A stretch of DNA of 57,874 nt from Clostridiales bacterium. Its GTDB lineage: Bacteria; Bacillota; Clostridia; Oscillospirales; Oscillospiraceae. Below, one piece after another: positions 6,869 through 15,027 of this stretch. The first letter of the stretch is position 1. The number at the start of each line of letters is the position of its first letter. The DNA lies in NCBI GenBank assembly GCA_012838665.1, contig DUOX01000060.1, positions 1 to 57,874 on the forward strand, in the 5' to 3' direction. Under the pieces are notes generated by a model that was not told the origin of the DNA, ran no database searches, and saw only the letters and a list, made by a program, of their open reading frames with translations. A program made the position numbers and the translations under genes.

Positions 6869-8926
6869 ATGGCGGAACTTGCCACCAACGTCAGATATAT
6901 AAAGGGCATTGGAGAACAGCGGTCCAGGGTTCTGGCTCGGCTTGGAATCAATACCCTCAGGGACCTGGTGAGCTATTTTCCCAGAGACTATGAAGACCGC
7001 AGGGTTATGCGGTCAATTGCCGCCGCTTCAGTGGGCGAGACAGTCTGCATACGGGGAATGGTTGCCACCTCTCCCCAGTTAAGCCGCGTTCGAAAGGGCC
7101 TGGAACTGGTGAAATTCCGCATAGTGGATGAAACCGGGGCAATAGACGTCACGTATTTCAACCAGAAATACGTAAAGGACCAGCTGCGCCTTGGGGAAAC
7201 CTATATATTTTACGGGAAACTGGGAGGCTTCCCCTCCCGCAAGACCCTGTCAAATCCTATTTTTGAGCGGGAGGACGCCTCGGGAAACGTCACCGGGCGC
7301 ATAGTGCCCATATACAGGCTGACTGCGGGCATTTCCCAAAAAATACTCATGAACGCAATTTCTCAGGGTCTTGCCGCCTGCGGGGACAATTTCCCGGACC
7401 ATCTGCCTTCCGGCATACGAGAAGAATACGAACTGGCCCAGGCCCGATTTTCATATGAGAACATCCACTTCCCCAGGGATTTCGGCGCATTGGAGCTGGC
7501 TCGACGTCGCCTGATATTCGAGGAACTATTCGTCCTCTCCTGCGCCCTGGGCGTTTTAAAGGGCAGGCGCAGCGGCAAAAACGGCATACGGTTTTCGGAA
7601 ACCGACATGGAGGAGTTTTATTCCTCCCTCCCCTTTACCCCCATGGGCGCCCAGCGCCGCGCCGTGGCCGACGCGGTCAGAGATATGTGTTCCGGCAAGC
7701 CCATGAACCGGCTGATTCAGGGGGATGTGGGGAGCGGGAAAACCCTTGTGGCGGCGGCCTGCATATGGTTTGCCTGGAAAAACGGCTACCAGAGCGCTTT
7801 CATGGCCCCCACCGAAATACTCGCGGATCAGCACTTTAAGACCTTGTGCGAATTTTTGGAGCCCTTCGGCCTTCGGGTGGGCAAGCTCACCGGTTCCATG
7901 TCAGCGAAAAACAAGCGGGAGACGAGGGACGCCCTTGCCCTGGGCATATTGGACCTGGTGGTGGGCACCCACGCCCTTCTCAGCGACAATATTGAGTTTA
8001 ACCAGTTGGGCCTAGTAATTACGGACGAGCAGCACCGCTTCGGCGTGGAGCAGCGCTCCTCCCTCAGCGCAAAGGGTGAAAACCCCCACGTGCTGGTCAT
8101 GTCCGCCACTCCAATCCCCCGCACCCTGGCCCTGATTATTTACGGCGACCTGGACGTATCCATTATCGACGAAATGCCCCCCGGACGCCAGAAAGTGGAC
8201 ACCTACGTGGTTGGCGAGGAGATACGGCCCCGCATTGAAAAATTCATAAGAAGGTTGGTATCGGAGGGCAGGCAGGTGTTTATCGTCTGTCCCATGATAG
8301 AGGAAAACGAGGAGCTGCCCCAGGACCTCAAATCCGCCCGGGAATGGGCAGCGCACCTGCAAAAGCGCGTGTATCCGGACCTGAAAATAGCCTGTATCCA
8401 TGGCAAGATGAAGCCCAAGGACAAGGATGCCCTGATGGCCGCCTTTGTGGCTGGGGAATACCACATACTGGTTTCTACCACCGTAATAGAGGTGGGCATT
8501 GACGTGCCAAACGCGGCCCTGATGATTGTCGAAAACGCCGAAAGATTTGGCCTGAGCCAACTTCACCAGCTCCGGGGCAGGGTCGGACGGAGTGTGTACA
8601 AATCCTACTGCATACTCTTTTCCAACTCCACCGACGACGAGGCCAGGGCACGGCTCAACGTCATGTGCAAAACTAACGACGGCTTCAAAATAGCCGAGGA
8701 GGACCTGCGCCTGAGGGGCCCTGGCGACTTTTTCGGCTCACGCCAGCACGGCCTGCCGGAAATGCGGATTGCGGACCTCTGCACGGACATTAACATACTT
8801 CAAACCGCCCAGGACGCGGCCCACCAGCTTCTAAAAGAAGACCCCCAGCTGCAGCACCCCCAAAATGCCCCCTTGCTGGCTAGAATACGTGAGCTGTTTG
8901 AAATCAGAGGCGAAATTTTTAATTAG
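6869..8926 (+). CDS. recG: ATP-dependent DNA helicase RecG
   Basis: A 685-residue superfamily-2 helicase that remodels stalled forks and branched DNA. The N-terminal wedge/OB domain spans roughly residues 60-150. Motif I is GDVGSGKTLVAA, the Walker B box is DEQHRFG and motif III is MSATPIPRTLAL. The helicase C-terminal part holds STTVIEVGIDVPNA and QLHQLRGRVGRS, and the TRG region is near LRLRGPGDFFGSRQHGLP. Full length and all motifs are present. GGAGGACACT sits directly before the ATG. It is a single-gene unit with its own promoter and terminator. Confidence 0.97.
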   Translation: MAELATNVRYIKGIGEQRSRVLARLGINTLRDLVSYFPRDYEDRRVMRSIAAASVGETVCIRGMVATSPQLSRVRKGLELVKFRIVDETGAIDVTYFNQKYVKDQLRLGETYIFYGKLGGFPSRKTLSNPIFEREDASGNVTGRIVPIYRLTAGISQKILMNAISQGLAACGDNFPDHLPSGIREEYELAQARFSYENIHFPRDFGALELARRRLIFEELFVLSCALGVLKGRRSGKNGIRFSETDMEEFYSSLPFTPMGAQRRAVADAVRDMCSGKPMNRLIQGDVGSGKTLVAAACIWFAWKNGYQSAFMAPTEILADQHFKTLCEFLEPFGLRVGKLTGSMSAKNKRETRDALALGILDLVVGTHALLSDNIEFNQLGLVITDEQHRFGVEQRSSLSAKGENPHVLVMSATPIPRTLALIIYGDLDVSIIDEMPPGRQKVDTYVVGEEIRPRIEKFIRRLVSEGRQVFIVCPMIEENEELPQDLKSAREWAAHLQKRVYPDLKIACIHGKMKPKDKDALMAAFVAGEYHILVSTTVIEVGIDVPNAALMIVENAERFGLSQLHQLRGRVGRSVYKSYCILFSNSTDDEARARLNVMCKTNDGFKIAEEDLRLRGPGDFFGSRQHGLPEMRIADLCTDINILQTAQDAAHQLLKEDPQLQHPQNAPLLARIRELFEIRGEIFN

Positions 8927-8946
8927 CTATATTAGAAACTAAAATA

Positions 8947-8980
8947 AAAAACTGGAGAACTATAAGGTTCTCCAGTTTTT
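8947..8980 (+). terminator. recG terminator
   Basis: AAAAACTGGAGAAC and GTTCTCCAGTTTTT form 14-bp perfect arms with a six-base loop. The symmetry means it could also act on the minus strand. Confidence 0.8.
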
Positions 8981-9000
8981 TGCGTGCTGTTATATATGTA

Positions 9001-9457
9001 CTACCCCTTTATGGAACCAATCATAACGCCTGTGACAAAATATTTCTGGATAAAGGGATAGATACAAAGTATCGGCAACGTGGCAACAACTATGGTGCAG
9101 TATTCGACCAGAGTCTTGTATTTATCCAAGGCAGAAGAACTGTCATAAGATACGGAGCTCTGGTTGCTTTCCACGAGAATCTCTCTCAATATAACCTGCA
9201 GGGGATATAGCGGGCGCTCGGTCAGGAAAATCATGGCAAAGAAGTATTCACTTTTGGACGGCATAGAACAGGGCTATAACCGCCAGGGTAGCCTTGCAGA
9301 GGGGTAAAACAATCTTCACCAGGATTGTGATATGTCCGGCGCCGTCCAGCTGGGCGGATTCTTCAAGGCTGTCCGGCAGGGATATAAAGCTTGTTCTGAC
9401 AATGATAAGGTTAAAAACGCTGATTGCCATAGGAATCAGCATCGACCATTTGATGAG
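9001..9457 (-). pseudogene. Sugar ABC transporter permease (LplC/YtcP type), truncated and frameshifted
   Basis: Two adjacent minus-strand frames join into the C-terminal half of a carbohydrate permease. The first has PMAISVFNLIIVRTSF and the EAA cytoplasmic-loop signature EESAQLDGAGHITI, ending ALFYAVQK. The second continues SEYFFAMIFLTERPLYPLQV and ends FVTGVMIGSIKG, the typical end of LplC-like proteins. The frame change falls at an A4 run (TTTT on the plus strand, 9252-9255). The N-terminal half is missing beyond about 9457. No other ABC components are nearby, so this is a relic of a lost transporter operon. Confidence 0.75.
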
Positions 9458-9561
9458 CTAGCTATTTTGAGTTAATAATCTTTCCCGTATTTTTATAGGC
9501 AGAACGCATATATTTATGTGAGACTAAAGGCGCAGGTTTCATCCCGGGAAGGAGGTTATAC

Positions 9562-10932
9562 TTGAATAAAGTAAAAAAACTCATGTTTAACACCGCGCTA
9601 TTAACCGCCTCCTCCCTTGTGATGAGAATAATCGGCCTTGCATATCAGGTCTGGTTGGCGGGCCGAATAGGACCAGCGGGTATCGGCCTGTTTCAGCTTG
9701 TTATGTCTGTCAGTTTCCTGTGCAGCACCTTTGCCGTTTCGGGAATACGCTTTGCCGCCACACGGCTGGTATCCGAGGAGATTGGGCTAAATCGGCTCGG
9801 AGGTGTGAACAAGGCAATGCAGCGCTGTATTGCCTACAGCCTCTTTTTCGGCATATCCGCAATGGTCATTCTTTTTGTGGGGGCCGAACCCATCGGATTT
9901 CTCTGGGTAGGAGATGCCAGAACCGTCCTGTCCCTGCGGATACTTTCCGTTTCCCTGCCTTTCATATCCCTTTCATCCGTTTTCAGCGGCTACTTCACTG
10001 CCACCGGCAGGGTATATAAGTCCGCCGCCGTACAGGTGGCAGAACAGCTTGTCCGCATAGGCCTTGTGGCCTCTTTCCTGGAGCTCGCTCCCGCCGGAGA
10101 CTTGGAAAAAAGCTGCGCCGCCGTTGTCGCGGGAGGAAGCACCGCAGAGGTTTTTTCCTTTTTGACCTTTGTAACAATTTATTTTCTGGACCGGCGCAGG
10201 CACGGGCAGCCGGGTACATATTCTCCCCGTCTTACCACCCGTATGCTGGGCGTGGCCCTGCCCCTGGCATTTTCAGCATACGCCCGCTCGGCCCTGTCCA
10301 CTCTCCAAAACCTGCTGGTTCCCCGCGGCCTCAAATCCGCAGGCCTGAATGCGGACATGGCTCTGTCGGGTTACGGTATAATTCAAGGCATGGTTTTCCC
10401 TGTAATTTTCTTTCCCGCCTGCGTAATCTTCGCGCTTTCGGAGCTTTTGGTGCCCGAACTGACAGAGGCCCAGATGGCCGGCAAAAATGAATACATCTCG
10501 CGGAGCATCTCGTCACTGCTCCGAAAATGCCTGCTTTTTTCCGTCGTATCCGGAGCTTTTATTTTCATCTCGGCTGATGCTCTGGGGTGGCTTATTTACA
10601 AATCCACGGAGGCGGGGCATTACATGCGGATTTTCGCCCTGTTAATACCTGTAATGTACATGGACATTGTAACCGACGGCTGCCTTAAAGGCCTTGGCCA
10701 AATGATGTGGTCCATGGCATACAACATTCTTGATTCCCTGCTGGGAGTCGTTCTTGTGCTGGTTCTCCTCCCGCGCTGGGCCCTTAACGGCTATATTGCT
10801 GTCATATTCATTACGGAGCTGGTGAACTTCGTATTGAGCTTGCTTCGCCTGAGAAAAGTGGCAGATATAAGGCTTTTCGGGGCGCCAAAGAAAAATAAAA
10901 TGACAGCCGTGCCTGTGCGGTGCAGAAAATGA
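9562..10932 (+). CDS. spoVB: Stage V sporulation protein B-like flippase (MOP superfamily)
   Basis: A 456-residue protein with about 12-14 membrane helices. Its opening, FNTALLTASSLVMRIIGLAY, is typical of SpoVB/MurJ-like members of the MVF/MATE superfamily. SpoVB is thought to flip lipid-linked precursors for spore cortex synthesis across the outer forespore membrane. The start is TTG, with GGAAGGAGG seven bases upstream. A sequence at about 9510-9520 (CGCATATATT) resembles a sigma-E -10 box, but the -35 is weak. The C-terminus is basic. Several paralogues usually exist per genome, so the exact sporulation role is inferred. Confidence 0.82.
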   Translation: MNKVKKLMFNTALLTASSLVMRIIGLAYQVWLAGRIGPAGIGLFQLVMSVSFLCSTFAVSGIRFAATRLVSEEIGLNRLGGVNKAMQRCIAYSLFFGISAMVILFVGAEPIGFLWVGDARTVLSLRILSVSLPFISLSSVFSGYFTATGRVYKSAAVQVAEQLVRIGLVASFLELAPAGDLEKSCAAVVAGGSTAEVFSFLTFVTIYFLDRRRHGQPGTYSPRLTTRMLGVALPLAFSAYARSALSTLQNLLVPRGLKSAGLNADMALSGYGIIQGMVFPVIFFPACVIFALSELLVPELTEAQMAGKNEYISRSISSLLRKCLLFSVVSGAFIFISADALGWLIYKSTEAGHYMRIFALLIPVMYMDIVTDGCLKGLGQMMWSMAYNILDSLLGVVLVLVLLPRWALNGYIAVIFITELVNFVLSLLRLRKVADIRLFGAPKKNKMTAVPVRCRK

Positions 10933-10944
10933 AGGAATAAAAAG

Positions 10945-10977
10945 TATAAGAAGGGCTTAATATCAGCCCTTCTTATA
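10945..10977. terminator. Bidirectional terminator between spoVB and citrate synthase
   Basis: TATAAGAAGGGCT and AGCCCTTCTTATA are perfect 13-bp arms with a 7-base loop, between two convergent genes. Confidence 0.8.
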
Positions 10978-10997
10978 TTAAAACTCATTGGATTTAG

Positions 10998-12347
10998 CTA
11001 TCTCTCGCCCATAGGGACAAACTTTCCAACCTTAACCACTGCCTTATAGGCAGGCCTTATTATTCTATTATTGTTGCAGACCTCTTCAATGCGATGGGCA
11101 CACCAACCCACCATGCGGGCAATGGCAAACAATGGGGTATACAAATCCTCCGGAATCCCCAGCATCTTATATACCAAGCCGGAATACATGTCTATGTTGG
11201 CGCAATAGGTACGGTTTTCTCCGCGGATTTCATTTAGGACCTCGGGACCAATGCGCTCAACGGTTTCAAAGAGCCGGAGCTCCTTGTCCATCTCTTTCTC
11301 TTTTGCAAGAGGCCTAGCAAAGTTTTTCAAAATCACTGCCCTGGGATCGGACACGCTGTATATGGCATGACCCAGTCCATATATCAAACCGCTGCCGTCT
11401 CCGATTTCCTTGTTCACAAGTTTCCGCAGACAGGCGCGAATCTCATCCTCGTCATCCCAGTCCCTTACATAGCTCTCGATGTATTTGAACTGTTCCATTA
11501 CCTTTTTATTTGCGCCGCCGTGTCGGGGCCCCTTAAGGGAACCCACTGCGGCCGACAGAGCGGAATAAAAATCAGTGCCGGAGGAGGACAGGACCCGGCA
11601 GGCGAAGGCGGAGTTGTTCCCGCCGCCGTGTTCGGCATGAAGCACCAGGCACAAATCCAGGAGCTTGGCTTCCATGTCGGTAAATTTTTTGTCATGCCGG
11701 ACGGAGCGGAGGAAATTCTCGGCAATAGTCAGTCCAGGCTTGGGATAATGCAGGTATAGGCTTTTGCCATCGAAATAATGCTGCTTTGCGGCAAAAGCGT
11801 GGGCGACAATCACCGGGCAGCGCGCTATAAGATGGAGGGCCTGGTTCATCTGAGTCATATATGAATTGTCTTCGGGATTCGGGTCGTAGGAATAAAGGGC
11901 CAGGATAGAACGGGCCAGTTTATTCATAACGTCACGGCTGGGAGCAGGAAGTATCATGTCCTCGGTAAATCTCGGAGGCAACTCCTGGTACTCCTCCAGA
12001 ATCTTCTGAAATCTGGCCAAACGCTCCCTTGTGGGCAAATCTCCAAAGAGCAGGAGATATGCAGTTTCCTCGTAGCCGAAACGGTTCTCGCTTATAAAAC
12101 TAGCTATAAGCTCTTCCACATCGATGCCCCTGTAATACAGCTTGCCAGGCATGGGATAGCGCTCGCCATCCTGGACATAATAACCCAGCACGTTGCCAAT
12201 ACGGGTTATGCCCGCCAGTACTCCGGTGCCGTCCCGGTTGCGCAACCCCCGCTTTATGTCGTAGTGCATGTAACGGTCAATATCAATTATATTGTTCTTT
12301 TCCGAATCAATGCACATGGCTTCAAGCAAGGCTCTGCTCTCTTCCAT
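10998..12347 (-). CDS. gltA: Citrate synthase
   Basis: A 449-residue protein that condenses oxaloacetate and acetyl-CoA. The active-site pieces are visible: CLVLHAEHGGGNNSAFACR, KGPRHGGANKKV and GLGHAIYSVSDPRA carry the histidines, and CANIDMYSGLVYKMLGIP carries the catalytic aspartate. The longer N-terminus and the GKLYYRGIDVEELI region match the citrate synthase form common in Clostridia. The ATG has AAGGGGG about 8 bases upstream. It has its own promoter and no other TCA genes adjacent. A 2-methylcitrate synthase role cannot be excluded from sequence. Confidence 0.93.
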   Translation of the reverse strand: MEESRALLEAMCIDSEKNNIIDIDRYMHYDIKRGLRNRDGTGVLAGITRIGNVLGYYVQDGERYPMPGKLYYRGIDVEELIASFISENRFGYEETAYLLLFGDLPTRERLARFQKILEEYQELPPRFTEDMILPAPSRDVMNKLARSILALYSYDPNPEDNSYMTQMNQALHLIARCPVIVAHAFAAKQHYFDGKSLYLHYPKPGLTIAENFLRSVRHDKKFTDMEAKLLDLCLVLHAEHGGGNNSAFACRVLSSSGTDFYSALSAAVGSLKGPRHGGANKKVMEQFKYIESYVRDWDDEDEIRACLRKLVNKEIGDGSGLIYGLGHAIYSVSDPRAVILKNFARPLAKEKEMDKELRLFETVERIGPEVLNEIRGENRTYCANIDMYSGLVYKMLGIPEDLYTPLFAIARMVGWCAHRIEEVCNNNRIIRPAYKAVVKVGKFVPMGER

Positions 12348-12399
12348 CCTAGTACCCCCTTACTGGTCAAATTGCAATTCAAAACGATAATTATTTCAT

Positions 12400-12428
12400 A
12401 TAATAAACTGTTAAGACCGGGAAGTCAA
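12400..12428 (-). promoter_or_regulatory. Promoter for citrate synthase
   Basis: On the minus strand TTGACT (12428-12423), a 17-base spacer and TATTAT (12405-12400) lie about 55 bases before the ATG. This is a near-consensus sigma-A promoter, just after the cupin terminator. Confidence 0.7.
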
Positions 12429-12445
12429 TTGTTCTAATTGCAAAG

Positions 12446-12471
12446 AAAAAACCGCCGTTAAAGGCGGTTTT
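12446..12471 (-). terminator. Terminator of the cupin gene
   Basis: AAACCGCC and GGCGGTTT arms with a short loop, followed on the minus strand by a T run. Confidence 0.75.
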
Positions 12472-12486
12472 GTGTCTCTTTTGTCC

Positions 12487-12834
12487 TTATGCCTCGGGCT
12501 TGACAAGGCAAACCAGCATCTGGCAGCTTTCTGCGCCGGTGTTGCGCACACTCTTCTTGGTGTGAGGACCACAGTGGAAAGAATCACCGGCATGCAGAAC
12601 CGTTTCGCCATCCTCGGTGGTAAGGGTCATCTCACCGGATACGATATAATAGATGGATTCAAGAGCGTTGGAGCCAAACTCGGTACCGCCGCCGGGCAGG
12701 AAATGTGACAAGCCCATTGTTATCCTTCCATCGTTGACATCCTCAGGATCATGCAGGCGGGTGGTAAGCACCTTAAAATGGCCCGCTGCCTGGTATTCAT
12801 AAGCTTCATTCTTGCGCACGACTTTATAACTCAT
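12487..12834 (-). CDS. Cupin-domain protein
   Basis: A 115-residue single-domain cupin. The motif GGGTEFGSNALESIYYIVSG followed by LHAGDSFHCGPHTKKSVRN is the paired cupin 1/cupin 2 pattern with metal-ligand histidines. The chosen ATG is preceded by GAAAGGAAGAG; the longer frame to 12933 runs through the promoter. A strong promoter (TTGTAT, 17 bases, TAATAT) lies upstream. The role is unknown; such small cupins may bind a metabolite or work as simple isomerases. Confidence 0.8.
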   Translation of the reverse strand: MSYKVVRKNEAYEYQAAGHFKVLTTRLHDPEDVNDGRITMGLSHFLPGGGTEFGSNALESIYYIVSGEMTLTTEDGETVLHAGDSFHCGPHTKKSVRNTGAESCQMLVCLVKPEA

Positions 12835-12890
12835 TGCGACTCTTCCTTTCGTATAAATTATGGGGAAAGTTCCCGAAATTGCTAGAAATA

Positions 12891-12919
12891 ATATTAGCAC
12901 TAATTTTAAAAAAATACAA
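12891..12919 (-). promoter_or_regulatory. Promoter for the cupin gene
   Basis: TTGTAT (12919-12914), a 17-base spacer and TAATAT (12896-12891), read on the minus strand. It is divergent from the coaX promoters. Confidence 0.6.
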
Positions 12920-12926
12920 GCCTTGT

Positions 12927-12968
12927 TTGACAATAAGATTTGCTTTTGTTTAGATTATTGATTATACT
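12927..12968 (+). promoter_or_regulatory. Promoter region for coaX
   Basis: Two overlapping sigma-A matches are seen. One is TTGACA at 12927 with a 17-base spacer to TTAGAT; the other is TTGCTT at 12940 with a 17-base spacer to TATACT at 12963. The second has the better -10 box. Confidence 0.55.
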
Positions 12969-13001
12969 AGATAGACACTATTCATTAATGGAGGTCACGC
13001 C

Positions 13002-13772
13002 ATGATACTCACCCTTGATGTCGGCAATACAAACATAATGATAGCCGTCATGAAAGATGGCCATGCCGACCTGACCTTTAGCCTTTCCACAGTGAAAAAC
13101 CGCACTGCCGACGAATATGCCGCACTGCTGAAGCTTGTAACCCACCAGCATGGAATCGAGCCCTGTTCCGCCGAAGGGGCAGCTATTGCCTCCGTTGTAC
13201 CCCAGCTCACGCCGGTAATCAGGGAGGCGGTCCGGATTGCCACCGGCAAGTGGCCTCTTGTTCTGGGGCCGGGGGTTAAAACAGGTCTTAATATTAGAAC
13301 GGACAATCCTTCTGAGCTGGGTGCGGATTTTGTAGCCGCCGCTGTGGCAGCCGCCTCCAGCTACAAGCTGCCCTGTGTCACCATTGATATGGGGACTGCC
13401 ACCACCCTGGGGGTATTGGACAAAAACGGCAACTACATAGGCAGCATTATCTGCCCGGGAATCGTTGTATCCCAGGAGATTTTGGCTGCGAAAACATCTC
13501 AGCTTCCTCATGTATCACCGGAAGCGCCAAGGAAAGTTATAGGCACGAACACCGAGGACTGTATAAAGAGCGGAATTATGCACGGTGCCGCCGCGCAGCT
13601 GGACGGACTAATCGACAAAATCGAGGATGAACTTGGGGAAGAGGTATCCGTCGTTGCAACCGGGGATTTTACGAATATAGTAATTCCCCTCTGCCGCCGC
13701 AAGGACATAGTGATAGATCCGGAGCTGGTAATGCGGGGCCTTTGGCACATATATTCAAAAAACAAGCGGTAA
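13002..13772 (+). CDS. coaX: Type III pantothenate kinase
   Basis: A 256-residue ASKHA-fold kinase that phosphorylates pantothenate, the first step of coenzyme A synthesis. The N-terminal LTLDVGNTNIMIAV is the phosphate-binding loop with the catalytic Asp. The TIDMGTATTLGVLD and GSIICPGI segments are the second signature. The ATG has GGAGGTCACGCC before it. It sits 32 bases ahead of an iron alcohol dehydrogenase, so they may be cotranscribed without an obvious functional link. Confidence 0.95.
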   Translation: MILTLDVGNTNIMIAVMKDGHADLTFSLSTVKNRTADEYAALLKLVTHQHGIEPCSAEGAAIASVVPQLTPVIREAVRIATGKWPLVLGPGVKTGLNIRTDNPSELGADFVAAAVAAASSYKLPCVTIDMGTATTLGVLDKNGNYIGSIICPGIVVSQEILAAKTSQLPHVSPEAPRKVIGTNTEDCIKSGIMHGAAAQLDGLIDKIEDELGEEVSVVATGDFTNIVIPLCRRKDIVIDPELVMRGLWHIYSKNKR

Positions 13773-13804
13773 TAAGAACAGAATTAATGGATAGGAGGCA
13801 TAAC

Positions 13805-14971
13805 ATGGATAATTTTCTCTGGGATATAACTACAAAGGTATATTTTGGACGCGGACAGATAAAAAATCTTGGCCCCAAGGCCGCGGGATACGGGAAAAAG
13901 GCCCTTCTGGTCTACGGCGGCGGTAGCGTTAAACGCATCGGCGTCTATGATGCGGCCTGCAACAGCCTCAGGGAGCACGGCATATCCTTTGCCGAACTAT
14001 CCGGTGTGAAGCCCAATCCCCGCATTGATTCCGTTCGAGAAGGTGTGCGAATCTGCCGTGAATTCGGCGCAGAAATGGTCATCGCCCTAGGGGGCGGAAG
14101 CTGTATTGACTGCGCCAAAGTAATAGCGGCCTGCGTCTCCTGCGAAGCAGACCCCTGGGATTTGGTTTGCGGCCGGGAAAAATACAAATCCGTGCTGCCT
14201 GTGCTGAGCGTTCTGACCCTGGCCGCCACCGGCAGCGAGATGGACCCCGTTGCCGTAATCAGCAACATGGATACAAACGATAAGCTTGGTACCCACCACC
14301 CTGCAATGCGTCCGGTAGTTTCCATCCTTGACCCTGAATATACTTTCTCCGTCCCCCCCTATCACACCGCATGCGGTACGGCGGACATTTTTGTCCATGC
14401 CCTTGAGAACTACCTGTGGCATGACAACGGAGCCTTTTTGCAGGACCGTTTCGCCGAAGCTGTAATGCTAACCTGCATAAAATACGGCCCCATAGCCATG
14501 AAAAACCCCGAAGACTATGAGGCCAGGGCAAACCTTATGTGGGCAGGCAGCCACGCCATCAACGGCCTGCTTTCACTGGGAAAGGAACACCCCTGGGTCG
14601 CCCACAGCATTGAACACCAGCTCTCAGCCTACTACGACGTTACTCACGGAGCGGGTCTCGCTATAATATTGCCCCATTGGCTTAATTATATCCTAAACGA
14701 CCAGACCGTATCTAAGCTTCAGCAGCTGGCGGTTAGCGTCTGGGGCGTCGCCCCTTCGGGCGACGGATTTTCGGATGCAAAAGCGGGCATAATAAAAATG
14801 CAGGAATTCTTTGCCTCCATGGATCTCCCCGGCACGCTGCGGGAGGTTGGAATCCCCGATAAGAGCAGGATTAAAGAAATGGCGCAGAAAGCCTTCAGGT
14901 ATATCAGCAGACGCTCATATGTGCCTCTGTCTGCCGATGATGTGGAGAAAATTTTAGAAGCCTGCTGGTAA
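13805..14971 (+). CDS. Iron-containing alcohol dehydrogenase (butanol dehydrogenase-like)
   Basis: A 388-residue group-III alcohol dehydrogenase. The NAD(P)-binding GGGSVKRIG and GGGSCIDCAKVIA segments occupy the N-terminal half. The metal-binding half has CGTADIFVHALENYL, HPWVAHSIEHQLS and DVTHGAGLAIILPHWL, which supply the Asp and His ligands. The architecture is that of YugJ/BdhA, which reduces aldehydes such as butanal with NAD(P)H. The ATG is preceded by ATAGGAGG; the longer frame from 13742 overlaps coaX and lacks family similarity. The physiological substrate is inferred. Confidence 0.9.
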   Translation: MDNFLWDITTKVYFGRGQIKNLGPKAAGYGKKALLVYGGGSVKRIGVYDAACNSLREHGISFAELSGVKPNPRIDSVREGVRICREFGAEMVIALGGGSCIDCAKVIAACVSCEADPWDLVCGREKYKSVLPVLSVLTLAATGSEMDPVAVISNMDTNDKLGTHHPAMRPVVSILDPEYTFSVPPYHTACGTADIFVHALENYLWHDNGAFLQDRFAEAVMLTCIKYGPIAMKNPEDYEARANLMWAGSHAINGLLSLGKEHPWVAHSIEHQLSAYYDVTHGAGLAIILPHWLNYILNDQTVSKLQQLAVSVWGVAPSGDGFSDAKAGIIKMQEFFASMDLPGTLREVGIPDKSRIKEMAQKAFRYISRRSYVPLSADDVEKILEACW

Positions 14972-15027
14972 TTCGGGGAACAAAACTGCCTCTTGCTGCG
15001 TCTTTCTGTTGAAAGGATGTGACTTTT

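Noticed and set aside
8012..8566. A 184-residue open frame antisense to recG
   Set aside because: recG is complete with all motifs; the antisense frame has no family character and no ribosome site. It is a shadow of codon bias.
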